Assembly: GCF_003337215.1 (NCBI RefSeq)
Contig: NZ_QPIG01000001.1
Span: 558,001-622,000 of the forward strand
Direction: 5' to 3'
From: Oceanihabitans sediminis
Lineage (GTDB): Bacteria > Bacteroidota > Bacteroidia > Flavobacteriales > Flavobacteriaceae
DNA length: 64,000 bases
Position numbers and translations under genes: made by a program. Under the pieces are notes generated by a model. That model saw only the letters and a program-made list of their open reading frames with translations. It made no database searches and was not told the origin of the DNA. Positions 1 to 7,875 of this stretch are shown one piece after another. Position 1 is the stretch's first letter. Each line of letters starts with the position of its first letter.

Positions 1-194
1 AGCTTAAAGCAGACTTTGGTTTTACCTATATATTTATTTCGCACGATTTAGCTGTTGTAAAATATATGGCAGATCAATTACTAGTAATGAATGCTGGTAA
101 AATTGAAGAATTAGCAGATGCGGATGAGATTTACAACAATCCGAAAAAAGAATACACCAAAAAACTTATTCATGCTATCCCAAAAGGGTTATAG
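1..194 (+). CDS. ABC transporter ATP-binding protein, C-terminal end (peptide/Opp-Dpp type), partial
   Basis: The frame is open from base 3 to the TAG at 192-194 and gives 63 residues of a protein whose start lies left of the window. Visible are the H-loop region (ISHDLAVVKYMAD), the following strand (LLVMNAGKIEE) and a tail ending YTKKLIHAIPKGL. This is typical of oligopeptide/dipeptide importer ATPases, where the H-loop His contacts the ATP gamma-phosphate. The protein would act on the cytoplasmic face of an inner-membrane importer. In Bacteroidota such tails often end double-ATPase proteins of the YejF type, but the missing part prevents that decision. Nothing downstream on this strand belongs to it. 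Confidence 0.85.
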   Translation, partial: LKADFGFTYIFISHDLAVVKYMADQLLVMNAGKIEELADADEIYNNPKKEYTKKLIHAIPKGL

Positions 195-484
195 CATGAA
201 TACTTTTTTGGTTAAATACATAATACTTCCAATAAACTTAAAAGTATTCTTTACTTTTTTAAATAATCTTAAAAAAAATAAATCTGTATTCATCATTCTT
301 AAAAAAATTGGTTTTAATCTTTAACAGATTAAATTAAATATTTGGTTGGTTAGTTAGGTGCTACTAATATGAAAATTTATTTAATAAAAAACAGCTAAAA
401 AGCATCGAATTTCGATAAAAGGCACAAAATTTTAACATTTAAGCCATCCAAGTACACTTAATTTATCGTTAAAATTAATCATTT
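195..484. other. Intergenic stretch, no gene seen
   Basis: These 290 AT-rich bases lie between the converging ABC gene and scoB. An open frame of 68 codons exists on the plus strand, but it overlaps the ABC gene end in another frame and has a low-complexity Lys/Asn/Phe composition, so I do not call it. A short palindrome (atcgaa-t-ttcgat, 403-415) is present. No clear terminator was found for either flanking gene. Confidence 0.6.
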
Positions 485-1138
485 CTATAAAATCATTTCC
501 GGAATCTCCCCTTCTACAATAAGGTTTCCCTCTGTTGCTTTCTTAATTTCTTCAACGGAAACTCCTGGAGCTCTTTCTAGAAGTTTAAAACCTTCTTTGG
601 TAACTTCTAAAACGGCTAGGTTAGTAACAATTTTCTTTACACAACCTACACCGGTTAATGGCAAGCTACATCTTTTAAGTAATTTAGACTCCCCTGCTCT
701 ATTAGTATGCATCATAGCTACAATGATATTTTCTGCACTTGCAACCAAATCCATTGCGCCTCCCATTCCTTTTACCATTTTACCTGGAATTTTCCAGTTG
801 GCAATATCACCATTTTCAGCAACTTCCATGGCTCCTAGAATGGTAAGATCCACATGTTTTCCTCTAATCATAGAGAAACTCATAGCCGAATCGAAAAAAC
901 TTGCTCCTGGAAGCGTGGTAATGGTTTGTTTTCCTGCGTTTATAATATCTGCATCTTCTTCTCCTTCAAAAGGAAATGGCCCCATTCCTAGCACACCATT
1001 TTCACTTTGAAACTCTACCTCTATATCTTCTCTAACGTAATTTGCTACTAAAGTTGGAATACCAATACCAAGGTTCACATAATAACCGTCTTGTACCTCT
1101 TTAGCTATTCGTTTTGCAATTCCTGTTTTATCTAACAT
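485..1138 (-). CDS. scoB: 3-oxoacid CoA-transferase subunit B
   Basis: Beta subunit of a class I CoA-transferase. With ScoA it moves CoA from succinyl-CoA to acetoacetate or another 3-oxoacid in the cytosol. Starting at ATG 1138 the product is 217 residues, the normal ScoB length, and begins MLDKTGIAKRIAKE. The family motif GIGIPTLVANYV sits near residues 24-35, and the catalytic Glu is E46 in SENGVLGMG. The frame stays open upstream to a TTG at 1246, but those residues are a translated palindromic repeat (IPAFAGM), so I reject the longer start. It lies directly downstream of scoA. CoA-transferases of related specificity cannot be excluded. Confidence 0.9.
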   Translation of the reverse strand: MLDKTGIAKRIAKEVQDGYYVNLGIGIPTLVANYVREDIEVEFQSENGVLGMGPFPFEGEEDADIINAGKQTITTLPGASFFDSAMSFSMIRGKHVDLTILGAMEVAENGDIANWKIPGKMVKGMGGAMDLVASAENIIVAMMHTNRAGESKLLKRCSLPLTGVGCVKKIVTNLAVLEVTKEGFKLLERAPGVSVEEIKKATEGNLIVEGEIPEMIL

Positions 1139-1154
1139 TTTCTTAGTTTTTGTC

Positions 1155-1174
1155 ATTCCTGCGAAAGCAGGAAT
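1155..1174. repeat. Dispersed palindromic repeat, copy 1
   Basis: A perfect inverted repeat, attcctgc-gaaa-gcaggaat, lies in the scoA-scoB gap. A second copy in the opposite orientation is at 44468-44486. When read through in frame it encodes the phrase IPAFAGM seen in the false extension of scoB. It resembles a small non-coding REP-like element. Confidence 0.75.
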
Positions 1175-1207
1175 CTTTTTAATTGAAACTTTATTATTAC
1201 AAGTAGA

Positions 1208-1243
1208 TTCCCGCCCTGCCTGTTGCAAACAGGCTCGCAGGAA
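1208..1243. repeat. Nested palindromic element related to the dispersed repeat
   Basis: The outer arms ttcccgc (1208-1214) and gcaggaa (1237-1243) pair with one G-T mismatch and resemble the arms of the 1155-1174 repeat. Between them lies a second perfect hairpin, gcctgtt-gca-aacaggc (1218-1234). It looks like the same element with a hairpin inserted in its loop. Confidence 0.6.
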
Positions 1244-1253
1244 CAATAACTTT

Positions 1254-1955
1254 CTATTCTCTTTTTCTTACTGTAAGTTGTTCTATTCGTTTTTCATATT
1301 TTTCTCCTTGAAAGATGCGTTGCACAAATATTCCTGGAATATGAATTTGATTAGGGTCTAATGTTCCTACAGGCACTAATTCTTCTACTTCGGCAACTGT
1401 TATTTTAGCTGCTCCGCACATATTAGGGTTAAAATTTCTTGCCGTTCCTTTAAAGATTAGGTTTCCAGCTGCATCCCCTTTCCAAGCTTTTACAAAAGCA
1501 AAATCTGCTTTAAAAGCATGTTCAAGCACATACATTTTGCCATCAAACTCTCTAGTTTCTTTTCCATCTGCTACTTCTGTACCATAACCAGCAGGAGTAT
1601 AAATTGCCGGAAAACCTGCTTGTGCTGCTCTACAGCGTTCTGCTAGGGTTCCTTGCGGAATAAGTTCTACTTCCAGCTCGCCAGAAAGCATTTGGCGTTC
1701 AAATTCTGCGTTTTCACCAACATACGATGAAATCATTTTTTTAATTTGATTTTGATGCAATAATAAGCCTAAGCCAAAATTATCTACTCCAGCATTATTA
1801 GAAATACAGGTTAAGCCTTTGGTATTCATTTTCACTAATTCTGCAATAGAATTTTCAGGAATACCAGAAAGCCCAAAACCACCAAACATGAAGGTCATAT
1901 TATCTTGAACTCCTTGCAATGCTTCTTGAACTGAATGTACTTTTTTATTAATCAT
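1254..1955 (-). CDS. scoA: 3-oxoacid CoA-transferase subunit A
   Basis: Alpha subunit of the class I CoA-transferase, 233 residues, the usual length. The CoA-binding glycine-rich motif [11 protein letters not shown] lies at residues 24-34. Family blocks around [29 protein letters not shown] and [10 protein letters not shown] are also present. It pairs with ScoB, 115 bases downstream, to form the heteromeric enzyme used in ketone-body or branched 3-oxoacid metabolism. The start ATG at 1955 is the only sensible one; the aligned family begins at this point. A terminator for the upstream receptor operon lies between this gene and that one, so scoAB probably has its own promoter. Confidence 0.92.
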   Translation of the reverse strand: MINKKVHSVQEALQGVQDNMTFMFGGFGLSGIPENSIAELVKMNTKGLTCISNNAGVDNFGLGLLLHQNQIKKMISSYVGENAEFERQMLSGELEVELIPQGTLAERCRAAQAGFPAIYTPAGYGTEVADGKETREFDGKMYVLEHAFKADFAFVKAWKGDAAGNLIFKGTARNFNPNMCGAAKITVAEVEELVPVGTLDPNQIHIPGIFVQRIFQGEKYEKRIEQLTVRKRE

Positions 1956-1992
1956 TTTGAATTGTTTTTATTGGAACTGAAAAATACGAAAT

Positions 1993-2022
1993 AAAAAACC
2001 ATTCTGAAAAGAATGGCTTTTT
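1993..2022 (-). terminator. Rho-independent terminator after the TonB-type receptor gene
   Basis: On the minus strand, gccattct and agaatggt/agaatggc pair around a short loop and are followed by a T-run toward 1993. It lies about 50 bases after the receptor stop codon. A very similar hairpin follows pbp1A at 11138-11170. Confidence 0.8.
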
Positions 2023-2069
2023 AATTATGTGTGACTATTAGGGAGATTTTTTTTAATGGAATATTTATG

Positions 2070-4751
2070 CTAAAATCTATATTCTAATTTTAAAAGTATA
2101 AACCTTGGTAGCAATCTATATTCTGTTGTTGATGACCCAATATCACTTATTGAAAAGCTTTTAAAGCTTTTGGTGTTAAACAGGTTTTTTCCTGTAAGTC
2201 CTAATGTTAATTTGTTTTCTATGAGTTTATAGCTTGCATCCAAATCTAAAAAATAATAGTTTTTATCAGCTTGTAAATTACCAAAATAATAGCGTTCTGT
2301 TTGTAATTTAAAATCTAAATTATTATTAAAAACAAAAGATAAATCTAAAAAACTCACATTATTTGTAAACGAATTGTTTATGGTAGTTTCTATTTCTGTG
2401 TTTGTCCATTTTGTACCAATATGGTAGTTAAAAACACCTTTAAAACCAGAACGCAATTCTAAACCATAATTATAACTATTAGAGTTTACGTGCCGTAAAT
2501 CTTGATTATTCACACTGTTTTTAAATTCACTTTTTGTAAAAGCTACATCTAGTTTTAAGTTAGAAGAAATAAACTTAAAATAATAATCTAGGTTAGAATT
2601 AACCGTTATAAACTCTTTGTTTTTAATTACTATTTTTTCAGATTGGGTATGGTTTTGGCTTAGTATTGTGTTGGTTGAAAAGAAATCATGATCTTTACTA
2701 TACAATATAAATGTATTTGCAAAAAAACGATCGCTCCAATTACCAAGTTGATAATTAAGGACTGCACTTGAAACATGTAGTTGATTAAAACCTCCTGTAC
2801 CTTTAGTAAACGATCTATAGCCAGTAAAAGCAAAATTGCTAAATACATCTAATATTTTTGCATTTGTTGTATTGTAAGAATAAGAGGTAGTGATTTTATT
2901 TTTTTCGTTAATTTTCCAATCAAGTCCTAAACTAGGATTGATGAAAAATGGATTTTGATTACTAGCTTTATTATTATTTTCTAGACTATTAAAAAGCTGA
3001 TGAACATCTACCTTACCTATAACCTCAAAAGAATTTATTTTTAAGCGGTATTTACTTTTAAAATACAAGTTGTTAACTTGATAGGATGTTTGGTTTTTAT
3101 AATTATTTGGTTGCTCTAAAACCAAATCATCTTCTAATATTGAAAATGTTGTTGCTAATTTATCTTTTCTAAACTCATTACCCAATTGTATTTCTAATAA
3201 ATGCCCGTTTTCTTTTCGGTCTAGTAAGTGCGCATTTATACCTGTAAATTGCATATGATTAATATTTTGCTCACTTACATTATTTGCTGTACTTAATGCA
3301 GGAAACAAAACTGGATAGTAAAACTGATTAATGCTATAATGTTGAGGTGTTTTTTCATCTATAAACCGGCCTGTTAAAAGAAAAACTGTTTTGTCTTTAA
3401 ATTTATTTGTGTAACTAATTTTCTGGTCTAAAAGTGTGTTTTGGTGTTGTAAATTTTCAATAGTTGTATTACCATTAAAAACCAAATTAGAAGAATCATT
3501 AAAATTGCCATTATTGTATTTGGTTGTAGCTTCTAGCATTTTGGTTTTAGAAATATTGTAGATAAAATCTAATTTTCCAAAGGCTATTCGCTTTTTATTT
3601 TGAAGGTGATAATCTTCTGTATTTGTATAATTTATATTATCTACAGCAACAAAATTAATGGAGTTTCTATAAAAATCGGTTTCATCCCAATTAAAAAAGC
3701 CTAGTGTTTTTATTTTCAGTTTCTCTGTAGGATTAAAAATAGCGTTAAGCGATACCAGTTCTGCATTATTAAAATTGGTTCTGCTTTGTTTAAAATTAAG
3801 GTTGCTTGCAGACAAATTTAACAAGGAATTTACACTTTGATTATCTCCAATACTTGCAGGCTGGTTTAAACGAAATGGGCGAATTAAGTTTTGTATATCT
3901 CCAATAGCATTATAACCAATAGAATTAAGGTTGGTAAAAAAGTAATATTTATTTTTTTTACCAAAATTCATCAAATTACCTTTAAATTGATAGAAGTTGT
4001 CATTGCCAATACTGGTTTCTATATTACCAAACCAAATGCGTTTAGATTTTTCGTTTAGTTTTAAGTTTAAAGCTACTTTATCACTTTCTTCAACACCTTT
4101 TAATAACCTATTATTAGAGTAATTATTAAGCACCTCAACTTCTTCAATTGGATAGGCAGGCATGTTTTTAGATAGTATTTTGTACCCTTTTTCAAAAAGG
4201 TCATCGCCATCTACCATTAGTTTTTCAATTTCTTGATTGCCTACTTTTATTGCTCCATCACTATCTATTTGAATGCCTGGAATTCTTTTTAGCAACTCCT
4301 CGACTGTTTGCTCTGTTCCAGTAGTAAAATACTTAGTTTTAAATGCAATAGTGTCTTTTTTTATTGAAATAGGCAAATCGGCTTGAATAATAACTTCGTC
4401 TAAACTTTCTAATTTTTCTTTTAAAACTACATCTATTTGAATTTCATTTTTAGTAGCATTTAAAATTATAGGAACCGTTTTAGAAGCATAACCTAGAGCA
4501 GAAAACACTAAATTATATTTACCTTTATCGTTTGTTTTAATGGTGTAATTACCTTTATTGTCTGAATATGTATAAGCTATAATTGCATGAGACAAGCTAT
4601 CTTTAAGTATCACACTAACCGAATATAAGTTGTTGGAGTTGTCTTTTATGGAGCCATAAATTGTTGTTTGTGAAAAACAAACGCCTTGAAATATGAATAC
4701 TGTTATTATAAGAAGGAAAAAGTTAAATCTTATTTTGTTTCTTTTCCACAT
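2070..4751 (-). CDS. TonB-dependent receptor-like outer-membrane protein
   Basis: 893 residues. An N-terminal signal peptide ends near FSQ (residues 26-28). A carboxypeptidase-regulatory-like beta-sandwich follows (about 30-115, starting TIYGSIKDNSNN). Next is a plug-like region (about 120-240) with PGIQIDSDGAIKVGNQEIEK and a long C-terminal beta-barrel rich in alternating aromatic strands ending LKLEYRF. This shape is common for SusC-like or TonB-type proteins encoded next to GLPGLI proteins in Flavobacteriia. It would sit in the outer membrane. The substrate cannot be read from sequence. It is downstream of the GLPGLI gene by 57 bases and ends before a terminator, so it is the last gene of that operon. 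Confidence 0.8.
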   Translation of the reverse strand: MWKRNKIRFNFFLLIITVFIFQGVCFSQTTIYGSIKDNSNNLYSVSVILKDSLSHAIIAYTYSDNKGNYTIKTNDKGKYNLVFSALGYASKTVPIILNATKNEIQIDVVLKEKLESLDEVIIQADLPISIKKDTIAFKTKYFTTGTEQTVEELLKRIPGIQIDSDGAIKVGNQEIEKLMVDGDDLFEKGYKILSKNMPAYPIEEVEVLNNYSNNRLLKGVEESDKVALNLKLNEKSKRIWFGNIETSIGNDNFYQFKGNLMNFGKKNKYYFFTNLNSIGYNAIGDIQNLIRPFRLNQPASIGDNQSVNSLLNLSASNLNFKQSRTNFNNAELVSLNAIFNPTEKLKIKTLGFFNWDETDFYRNSINFVAVDNINYTNTEDYHLQNKKRIAFGKLDFIYNISKTKMLEATTKYNNGNFNDSSNLVFNGNTTIENLQHQNTLLDQKISYTNKFKDKTVFLLTGRFIDEKTPQHYSINQFYYPVLFPALSTANNVSEQNINHMQFTGINAHLLDRKENGHLLEIQLGNEFRKDKLATTFSILEDDLVLEQPNNYKNQTSYQVNNLYFKSKYRLKINSFEVIGKVDVHQLFNSLENNNKASNQNPFFINPSLGLDWKINEKNKITTSYSYNTTNAKILDVFSNFAFTGYRSFTKGTGGFNQLHVSSAVLNYQLGNWSDRFFANTFILYSKDHDFFSTNTILSQNHTQSEKIVIKNKEFITVNSNLDYYFKFISSNLKLDVAFTKSEFKNSVNNQDLRHVNSNSYNYGLELRSGFKGVFNYHIGTKWTNTEIETTINNSFTNNVSFLDLSFVFNNNLDFKLQTERYYFGNLQADKNYYFLDLDASYKLIENKLTLGLTGKNLFNTKSFKSFSISDIGSSTTEYRLLPRFILLKLEYRF

Positions 4752-4808
4752 TTATATATAATTATTTCTTTTAGAGTGATGCTTTTAGAAAAATTTAACC
4801 AACTTATT

Positions 4809-5564
4809 TTAGTCATTAAAATTTAATTCAATCGTACTAATTTTGGTTTCTACTTTTACCTGGATACCTCTTCCAAATTTAGACTGAATTTTCTTTCCTA
4901 TTTCACTGTCTATATTATTCATAATATGCAGGTGCTCGTTTAGACTCAAAACGCTTAGTTCTTGATTTAACGGTTTATTAGTAAAGTGATAGGGTATTGT
5001 AATTCTATTTACATAAAAGGTTACTTCCCTTTTATCGTCATAAGCTTCTAGAATTATTCCTGGCAAGCCGTTAAATTTCCATGGCCCAACTGGATTAACT
5101 AATGAAGGTGCAAACCAAACTAAATAGTTCCTTCCTCTAAAAGTAGTTTTTGCTAAATAACATTCAATGTCTTTAATTTTCTTTGTTTGGTTAGTAATGT
5201 TCCATTTTATTTTTGGAACTCTCTCAACAGAATAATAGGAGTTTTTACTTATAAGGTTTTTATGCTTTTCATATAAAGAATCATTAGATTTGTTTATGAA
5301 TATCTCTTTAGCTAAAGAATCTTTTAAAATTATATTAAAGTTTAGATTATTAGAGTCATCTATTTCCTCTACATTTTCCTGGAGAACTTCTGTATACACA
5401 AATAATGAATGTGTGTTATTAAAAAACAGTTCAGACTTATATTCAATAGGTCTATTAATTGCTACAGTCATTTTATATTCAATTTTACCAGTAAAGTTAA
5501 TTTCTTGAGAAAACAGAAAGTTTATAGGTACTATTAAAAAGAGAATAATTATATGTTTTTTCAT
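4809..5564 (-). CDS. GLPGLI family protein
   Basis: 251 residues with an N-terminal signal peptide (cleavage expected after about residue 20, LFSQ). The family signature appears as GLPGI at residues 166-170, within WKFNGLPGIILEAYD. The family is found in Bacteroidota, is exported and has no established biochemical role. A predicted role in handling an outer-membrane or secreted peptide substrate is inference from its neighbours: a small secreted protein upstream and a TonB-type receptor downstream. The start codon at 5564 lies only 12 bases after the T-run of the hairpin at 5577-5606, so translation depends on transcripts that read through that terminator. Confidence 0.85.
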   Translation of the reverse strand: MKKHIIILFLIVPINFLFSQEINFTGKIEYKMTVAINRPIEYKSELFFNNTHSLFVYTEVLQENVEEIDDSNNLNFNIILKDSLAKEIFINKSNDSLYEKHKNLISKNSYYSVERVPKIKWNITNQTKKIKDIECYLAKTTFRGRNYLVWFAPSLVNPVGPWKFNGLPGIILEAYDDKREVTFYVNRITIPYHFTNKPLNQELSVLSLNEHLHIMNNIDSEIGKKIQSKFGRGIQVKVETKISTIELNFND

Positions 5565-5576
5565 TTATATATAAAA

Positions 5577-5606
5577 AATCTACCTTAAATTAATTTAAGG
5601 TAGATT
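5577..5606 (-). terminator. Perfect 30-bp palindrome, intra-operon terminator or attenuator
   Basis: The 30 bases are exactly self-complementary (arms aatctaccttaaatt) and are followed on the minus strand by a six-T run at 5571-5576. It lies between the small secreted protein gene and the GLPGLI gene. It should end most transcripts after the first gene and let a fraction read through. Confidence 0.85.
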
Positions 5607-5618
5607 ATTTAGGGTTAA

Positions 5619-5969
5619 TTAAGCGGATAATGCTTGTTTGGCTTCTGCATACAATCTCTTTATAGTAGCACTAACCTCACTGCAAGGTATGTTTTCTGCC
5701 GTCAAAGTAACTGAAACAATTCCTAAACTTACAGTGACTGATACAGAAACAGTACAATCCTTTTTATTAAAAATTTGATCAACATCAAAATTCTCAAAAT
5801 CTGAAAAAGAATTAAAGCTCACATTTGTATTAATCTTTTCTGATAGATCTGTAGTTTCTGATAGATCTGTAGTTTCTATTTGAATCACTACTTTTTCATC
5901 ATTAATTGATGAACGCGCAATCGTTGTTCCCATTAGCATAAAAGCTAAAACAAAAAATAAATTTTTCAT
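5619..5969 (-). CDS. Small secreted protein, function unknown
   Basis: 116 residues. A signal peptide (about 1-19, MKNLFFVLAFMLMGTTIARS) is followed by an acidic Ser/Thr-rich region and a beta-prone stretch with alternating Val/Ser (about 73-92). There are only two cysteines, C72 and C96, which could form one disulfide. An in-frame duplication gives ETTDLS twice at residues 32-43. I recognise no family. It is first in a minus-strand set with the GLPGLI and receptor genes and is followed by a strong terminator, so it is probably the most abundant product. The arrangement suggests a secreted substrate or precursor for its neighbours; that is inference. Confidence 0.7.
   Translation of the reverse strand: MKNLFFVLAFMLMGTTIARSSINDEKVVIQIETTDLSETTDLSEKINTNVSFNSFSDFENFDVDQIFNKKDCTVSVSVTVSLGIVSVTLTAENIPCSEVSATIKRLYAEAKQALSA
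5841..5876. repeat. 18-bp perfect tandem duplication inside the small secreted protein gene
   Basis: Two identical copies of an 18-base unit (tgatagatctgtagtttc) lie at 5841-5858 and 5859-5876. Each adds six residues (ETTDLS), so the frame is kept. This fits recent slippage or unequal exchange. Confidence 0.9.
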
Positions 5970-6018
5970 AATTCTAAAATTTTAAACCAGTTTATAGTTT
6001 AAGTACTGGTTGGTTATT
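5963..6018. repeat. Repeat R1, copy 1: leader of the small secreted protein gene
   Basis: Covers the start codon and leader of the gene at 5619-5969. It shares the block ttctaaaattttaaaccagt and the trailing tactggttggtta with R1 copy 2 (8981-9038). It contains an inverted repeat, aaccagt (5985-5991) and actggtt (6005-6011), about 20 bases before the ATG. Loop bases differ between copies while the arms are kept. Confidence 0.8.
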
Positions 6019-6190
6019 ATAAATTAAGAAGCTAGAAGCATTTTTAAGAAGCTAATTGTAAAAATAAACTTGCGCAAGTTATTGGTGTTGCAACTGTACT
6101 CTTATTAATTTAAGGCTTCTTAGTACTTAAAATAACTGGAATACTCCGCGAACATAAAAAAAAAAAAAAACGGTTCTCACAAGTATTTTT

Positions 6191-6213
6191 AGAAAACTTT
6201 TCCTACAAGTTGT
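6191..6213. repeat. Repeat R4, copy 1
   Basis: The block agaaaacttttcctacaa occurs here and again at 11083-11104, in both cases shortly after a poly-A run. Short, but too long to be a chance match. Confidence 0.65.
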
Positions 6214-6215
6214 TA

Positions 6216-6414
6216 TTTACGGGAAAACCGTAAAAAACGGGCTGTTTTTAAGCAAAAAGTCATTTGGAGAAGAATGGTTTTGCTTATTTTTATTTAAGCT
6301 TGTTGCCTTTTTATTGGGTGAAAAACTAGGTTTTTATTCTTATAGCAAAAAAGAGCTAAAGTTTAAATTTAGCTCTTAATTGCTCTTATATGTGCTTGGT
6401 TGTGGTTAGTTTTT
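6216..6414. repeat. Repeat R3, copy 1 (shared 3' flank of lipoprotein genes)
   Basis: About 200 bases match 9348-9544. The segment 6268-6382 is essentially identical to 9397-9511. It begins with a hairpin (tttacgg-gaaaa-ccgtaaa, 6216-6234), contains a minus-strand terminator (6345-6378) and ends exactly at the stop codon of the lipoprotein frame at 6406. The other copy likewise ends at the stop of the gene at 9542. Confidence 0.9.
6345..6378 (-). terminator. Terminator inside R3 copy 1
   Basis: The stem gagctaaa (6353-6360) pairs with tttagctc (6368-6375), followed on the minus strand by a run of six Ts. It ends the lipoprotein transcript that stops at 6406. Confidence 0.85.
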
Positions 6415-6790
6415 ATTATATACGAATATTTTACCGCTTATCATATCTCTTATAGAAAGAGTGTTGTTGTTTTCGAAATTAGCACCATAAAGCTCATAAC
6501 ATCTATGGCTTAAATCCTCTAAATCAATCATTTTCAAAAACCAAGTATTCACATCTGTTTCTGAATCGCATTGATGTGAAATAGTATAGCTATAGGTGTC
6601 CTCTAAAACATTATTATAATAATCTAAACACTGGTTATTTGTATTAAATACCCATTTTACATTTGGATCATCTTCTGCAACCCAAGTACCAATAATTTCT
6701 GTTGCTATGTTTGGTTGTGCTTGTTGTGCTTTACAGCTATTTGAGAATAGTATAAATAAAGCAATTATGAATAATTTTATTATTTTCCAT
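6406..6790 (-). pseudogene. Small lipoprotein with a displaced start codon
   Basis: A 128-codon frame (6406-6789) encodes a lipoprotein signal, WKIIKLFIIALFILFSNSC, with the lipobox SNSC followed by KAQQAQPN. The mature part starts IIGTWVAEDD, a GTW motif also found in the lipoprotein at 9542. The frame has no ATG, GTG or TTG before the lipobox. An ATG at 6788-6790 is out of frame by one base and leads to a stop after 17 codons, as if one G had been inserted after an original ATG AAA. Either the gene is newly broken or there is a sequence error. It lies 25 bases after the GH19 stop codon, so the two were probably co-transcribed. Confidence 0.65.
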
Positions 6791-6815
6791 TTTTAGTATA
6801 TTTTATATATTTATA

Positions 6816-7451
6816 TTATAAACAAGATATTGAGTCTTTTGCTTTTTCGAAAATTTCTTTTCTATCAGTTAAACCATTTTTTCCACCATTAACTTTTTTT
6901 GTTACTGTTTTTACAGTTGTATTTGTATTTATTGTGATTTTATCTATTACACTAGTTTTGTAAAACCAAAGAGCACTTAATATTGCAATTGTATCATTGT
7001 CTTTTAATAATTCAGGACTAGAAACAAAATCTTTATCTGGATCATATTTGTTGTTATACCAAGTTTGAAAATTAGTGTAATTACTTCTTCCTGTTAATTG
7101 AAATATACCTCTTCCTCTATACTTATAGCCATCTCCACTTACCACATCTCCATTTCCCATTCGACAACAGTATACATAATTTGCATGACCAGATGGATTA
7201 CTAACGTATATATCTGGATTCTTTTTATTTACTGTGTCAGTTTCAGAGTAATATTTAGGGAAAATTTTCAATAATCGTGACTTAGTTGTATAATTAGTAC
7301 TTTCCTCAACACCAAAACCATTAGCAAAACCTCCAACTTCATGACCTGCCTGTGATAAAAAATGTTGTAATTTCTCTTTTGTATCAATCCCAAAATCTTT
7401 TCCTTTATCATTAATTACAGCTTCTAGTGTAGACGCATTATTATCAGACAT
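6816..7451 (-). CDS. GH19-like chitinase/lysozyme domain, probably the 3' part of a frameshifted gene
   Basis: 211 residues of a glycoside hydrolase family 19-like domain, which cleaves chitin or peptidoglycan glycan. Visible blocks are HFLSQAGHEVGGFANG (catalytic-type Glu E38), VEESTNYTT, IFPKYY and YKYRGRGIFQLTGRSNY (109-125). The domain does not begin at this ATG. The in-frame upstream codons read SKEDLKKIFPN, the usual first helix of this domain, preceded by a Pro/Glu/Asp-rich linker with cysteines. That frame stays open to about 7661 but has no start codon, and a one-base shift at 7641-7646 joins it to a lipoprotein-like N terminus. The active domain is intact but probably not expressed as designed. 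Confidence 0.75.
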   Translation of the reverse strand: MSDNNASTLEAVINDKGKDFGIDTKEKLQHFLSQAGHEVGGFANGFGVEESTNYTTKSRLLKIFPKYYSETDTVNKKNPDIYVSNPSGHANYVYCCRMGNGDVVSGDGYKYRGRGIFQLTGRSNYTNFQTWYNNKYDPDKDFVSSPELLKDNDTIAILSALWFYKTSVIDKITINTNTTVKTVTKKVNGGKNGLTDRKEIFEKAKDSISCL

Positions 7452-7640
7452 ATTAGGAAAAATTTTCTTTAAATCCTCTTTAGAGGTATTACAATCATCT
7501 TCTTCTTGTGGTTCTGTAGGTGGCTTAACACCAGTTTCTTCATTTGGCGCACAATCGCCACCAATACCTGCTATAGGTTGTCCATCTAGAATATTTGTAC
7601 CAGAGGTTTGGCATGGGTCGTCTTGGTTAGTATTATGACA

Positions 7641-7783
7641 GGTTTTAATTTTTCTATTTCGTTAAGTGAAATAACTTTATAAGACATTTCCGTTGTGGTT
7701 ATTGCTTCTAGCTGGTTTAGTTCTTCCTTTTGGCATGCACTAATAATGTATTTGTATATGAAATATAGCAGATTTATATGAAC
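7641..7783 (-). pseudogene. Lipoprotein N terminus of the broken GH19 gene
   Basis: In the frame one base away from the GH19 domain, codons read VHINLLYFIYKYIISAC, then QKEELNQLEAI and MSYKVISLNEIEKLK. This is a hydrophobic stretch, a lipobox-like ISAC (Cys at 7733-7735) and a start of the mature protein. Inserting one A in the run at 7643-7646 would continue it as TCHNTNQDDPC into the GH19 frame. No start codon stands before the hydrophobic stretch. So this fragment and the ORF at 6816-7451 appear to be two parts of one decayed gene. Confidence 0.6.
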
Positions 7784-7875
7784 TGATTTTCGGTTTAAAG
7801 ACAAAAATAGCAGAAAAGAGCGAAACTTGAGTATAGCTCTTTTTAGGTGTTTTATATATATATTGTTATGGGCTT

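Larger units (their letters stand above)
5970..6405. other. Gene-free region built of repeats R1, R4 and R3
   Basis: Holds, in order, R1 copy 1, a stretch with repeated aagaagcta units (6026-6053), a degenerate piece resembling the edge of R2 (ttagtactta, around 6120), a poly-A run of 14 (about 6158-6171), R4 copy 1 (6191-6213) and R3 copy 1 (6216-6414). No coding sequence was found on either strand. Confidence 0.7.

Noticed and set aside
118-324. 68-codon plus-strand ORF overlapping the ABC gene end
   Set aside because: It is in another frame of the real ABC gene over its first third and continues into low-complexity AT-rich sequence with no recognisable feature.
1139-1246. N-terminal extension of scoB from a TTG
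   Set aside because: The residues come from the palindromic intergenic repeat, and the family starts at the ATG 1138.
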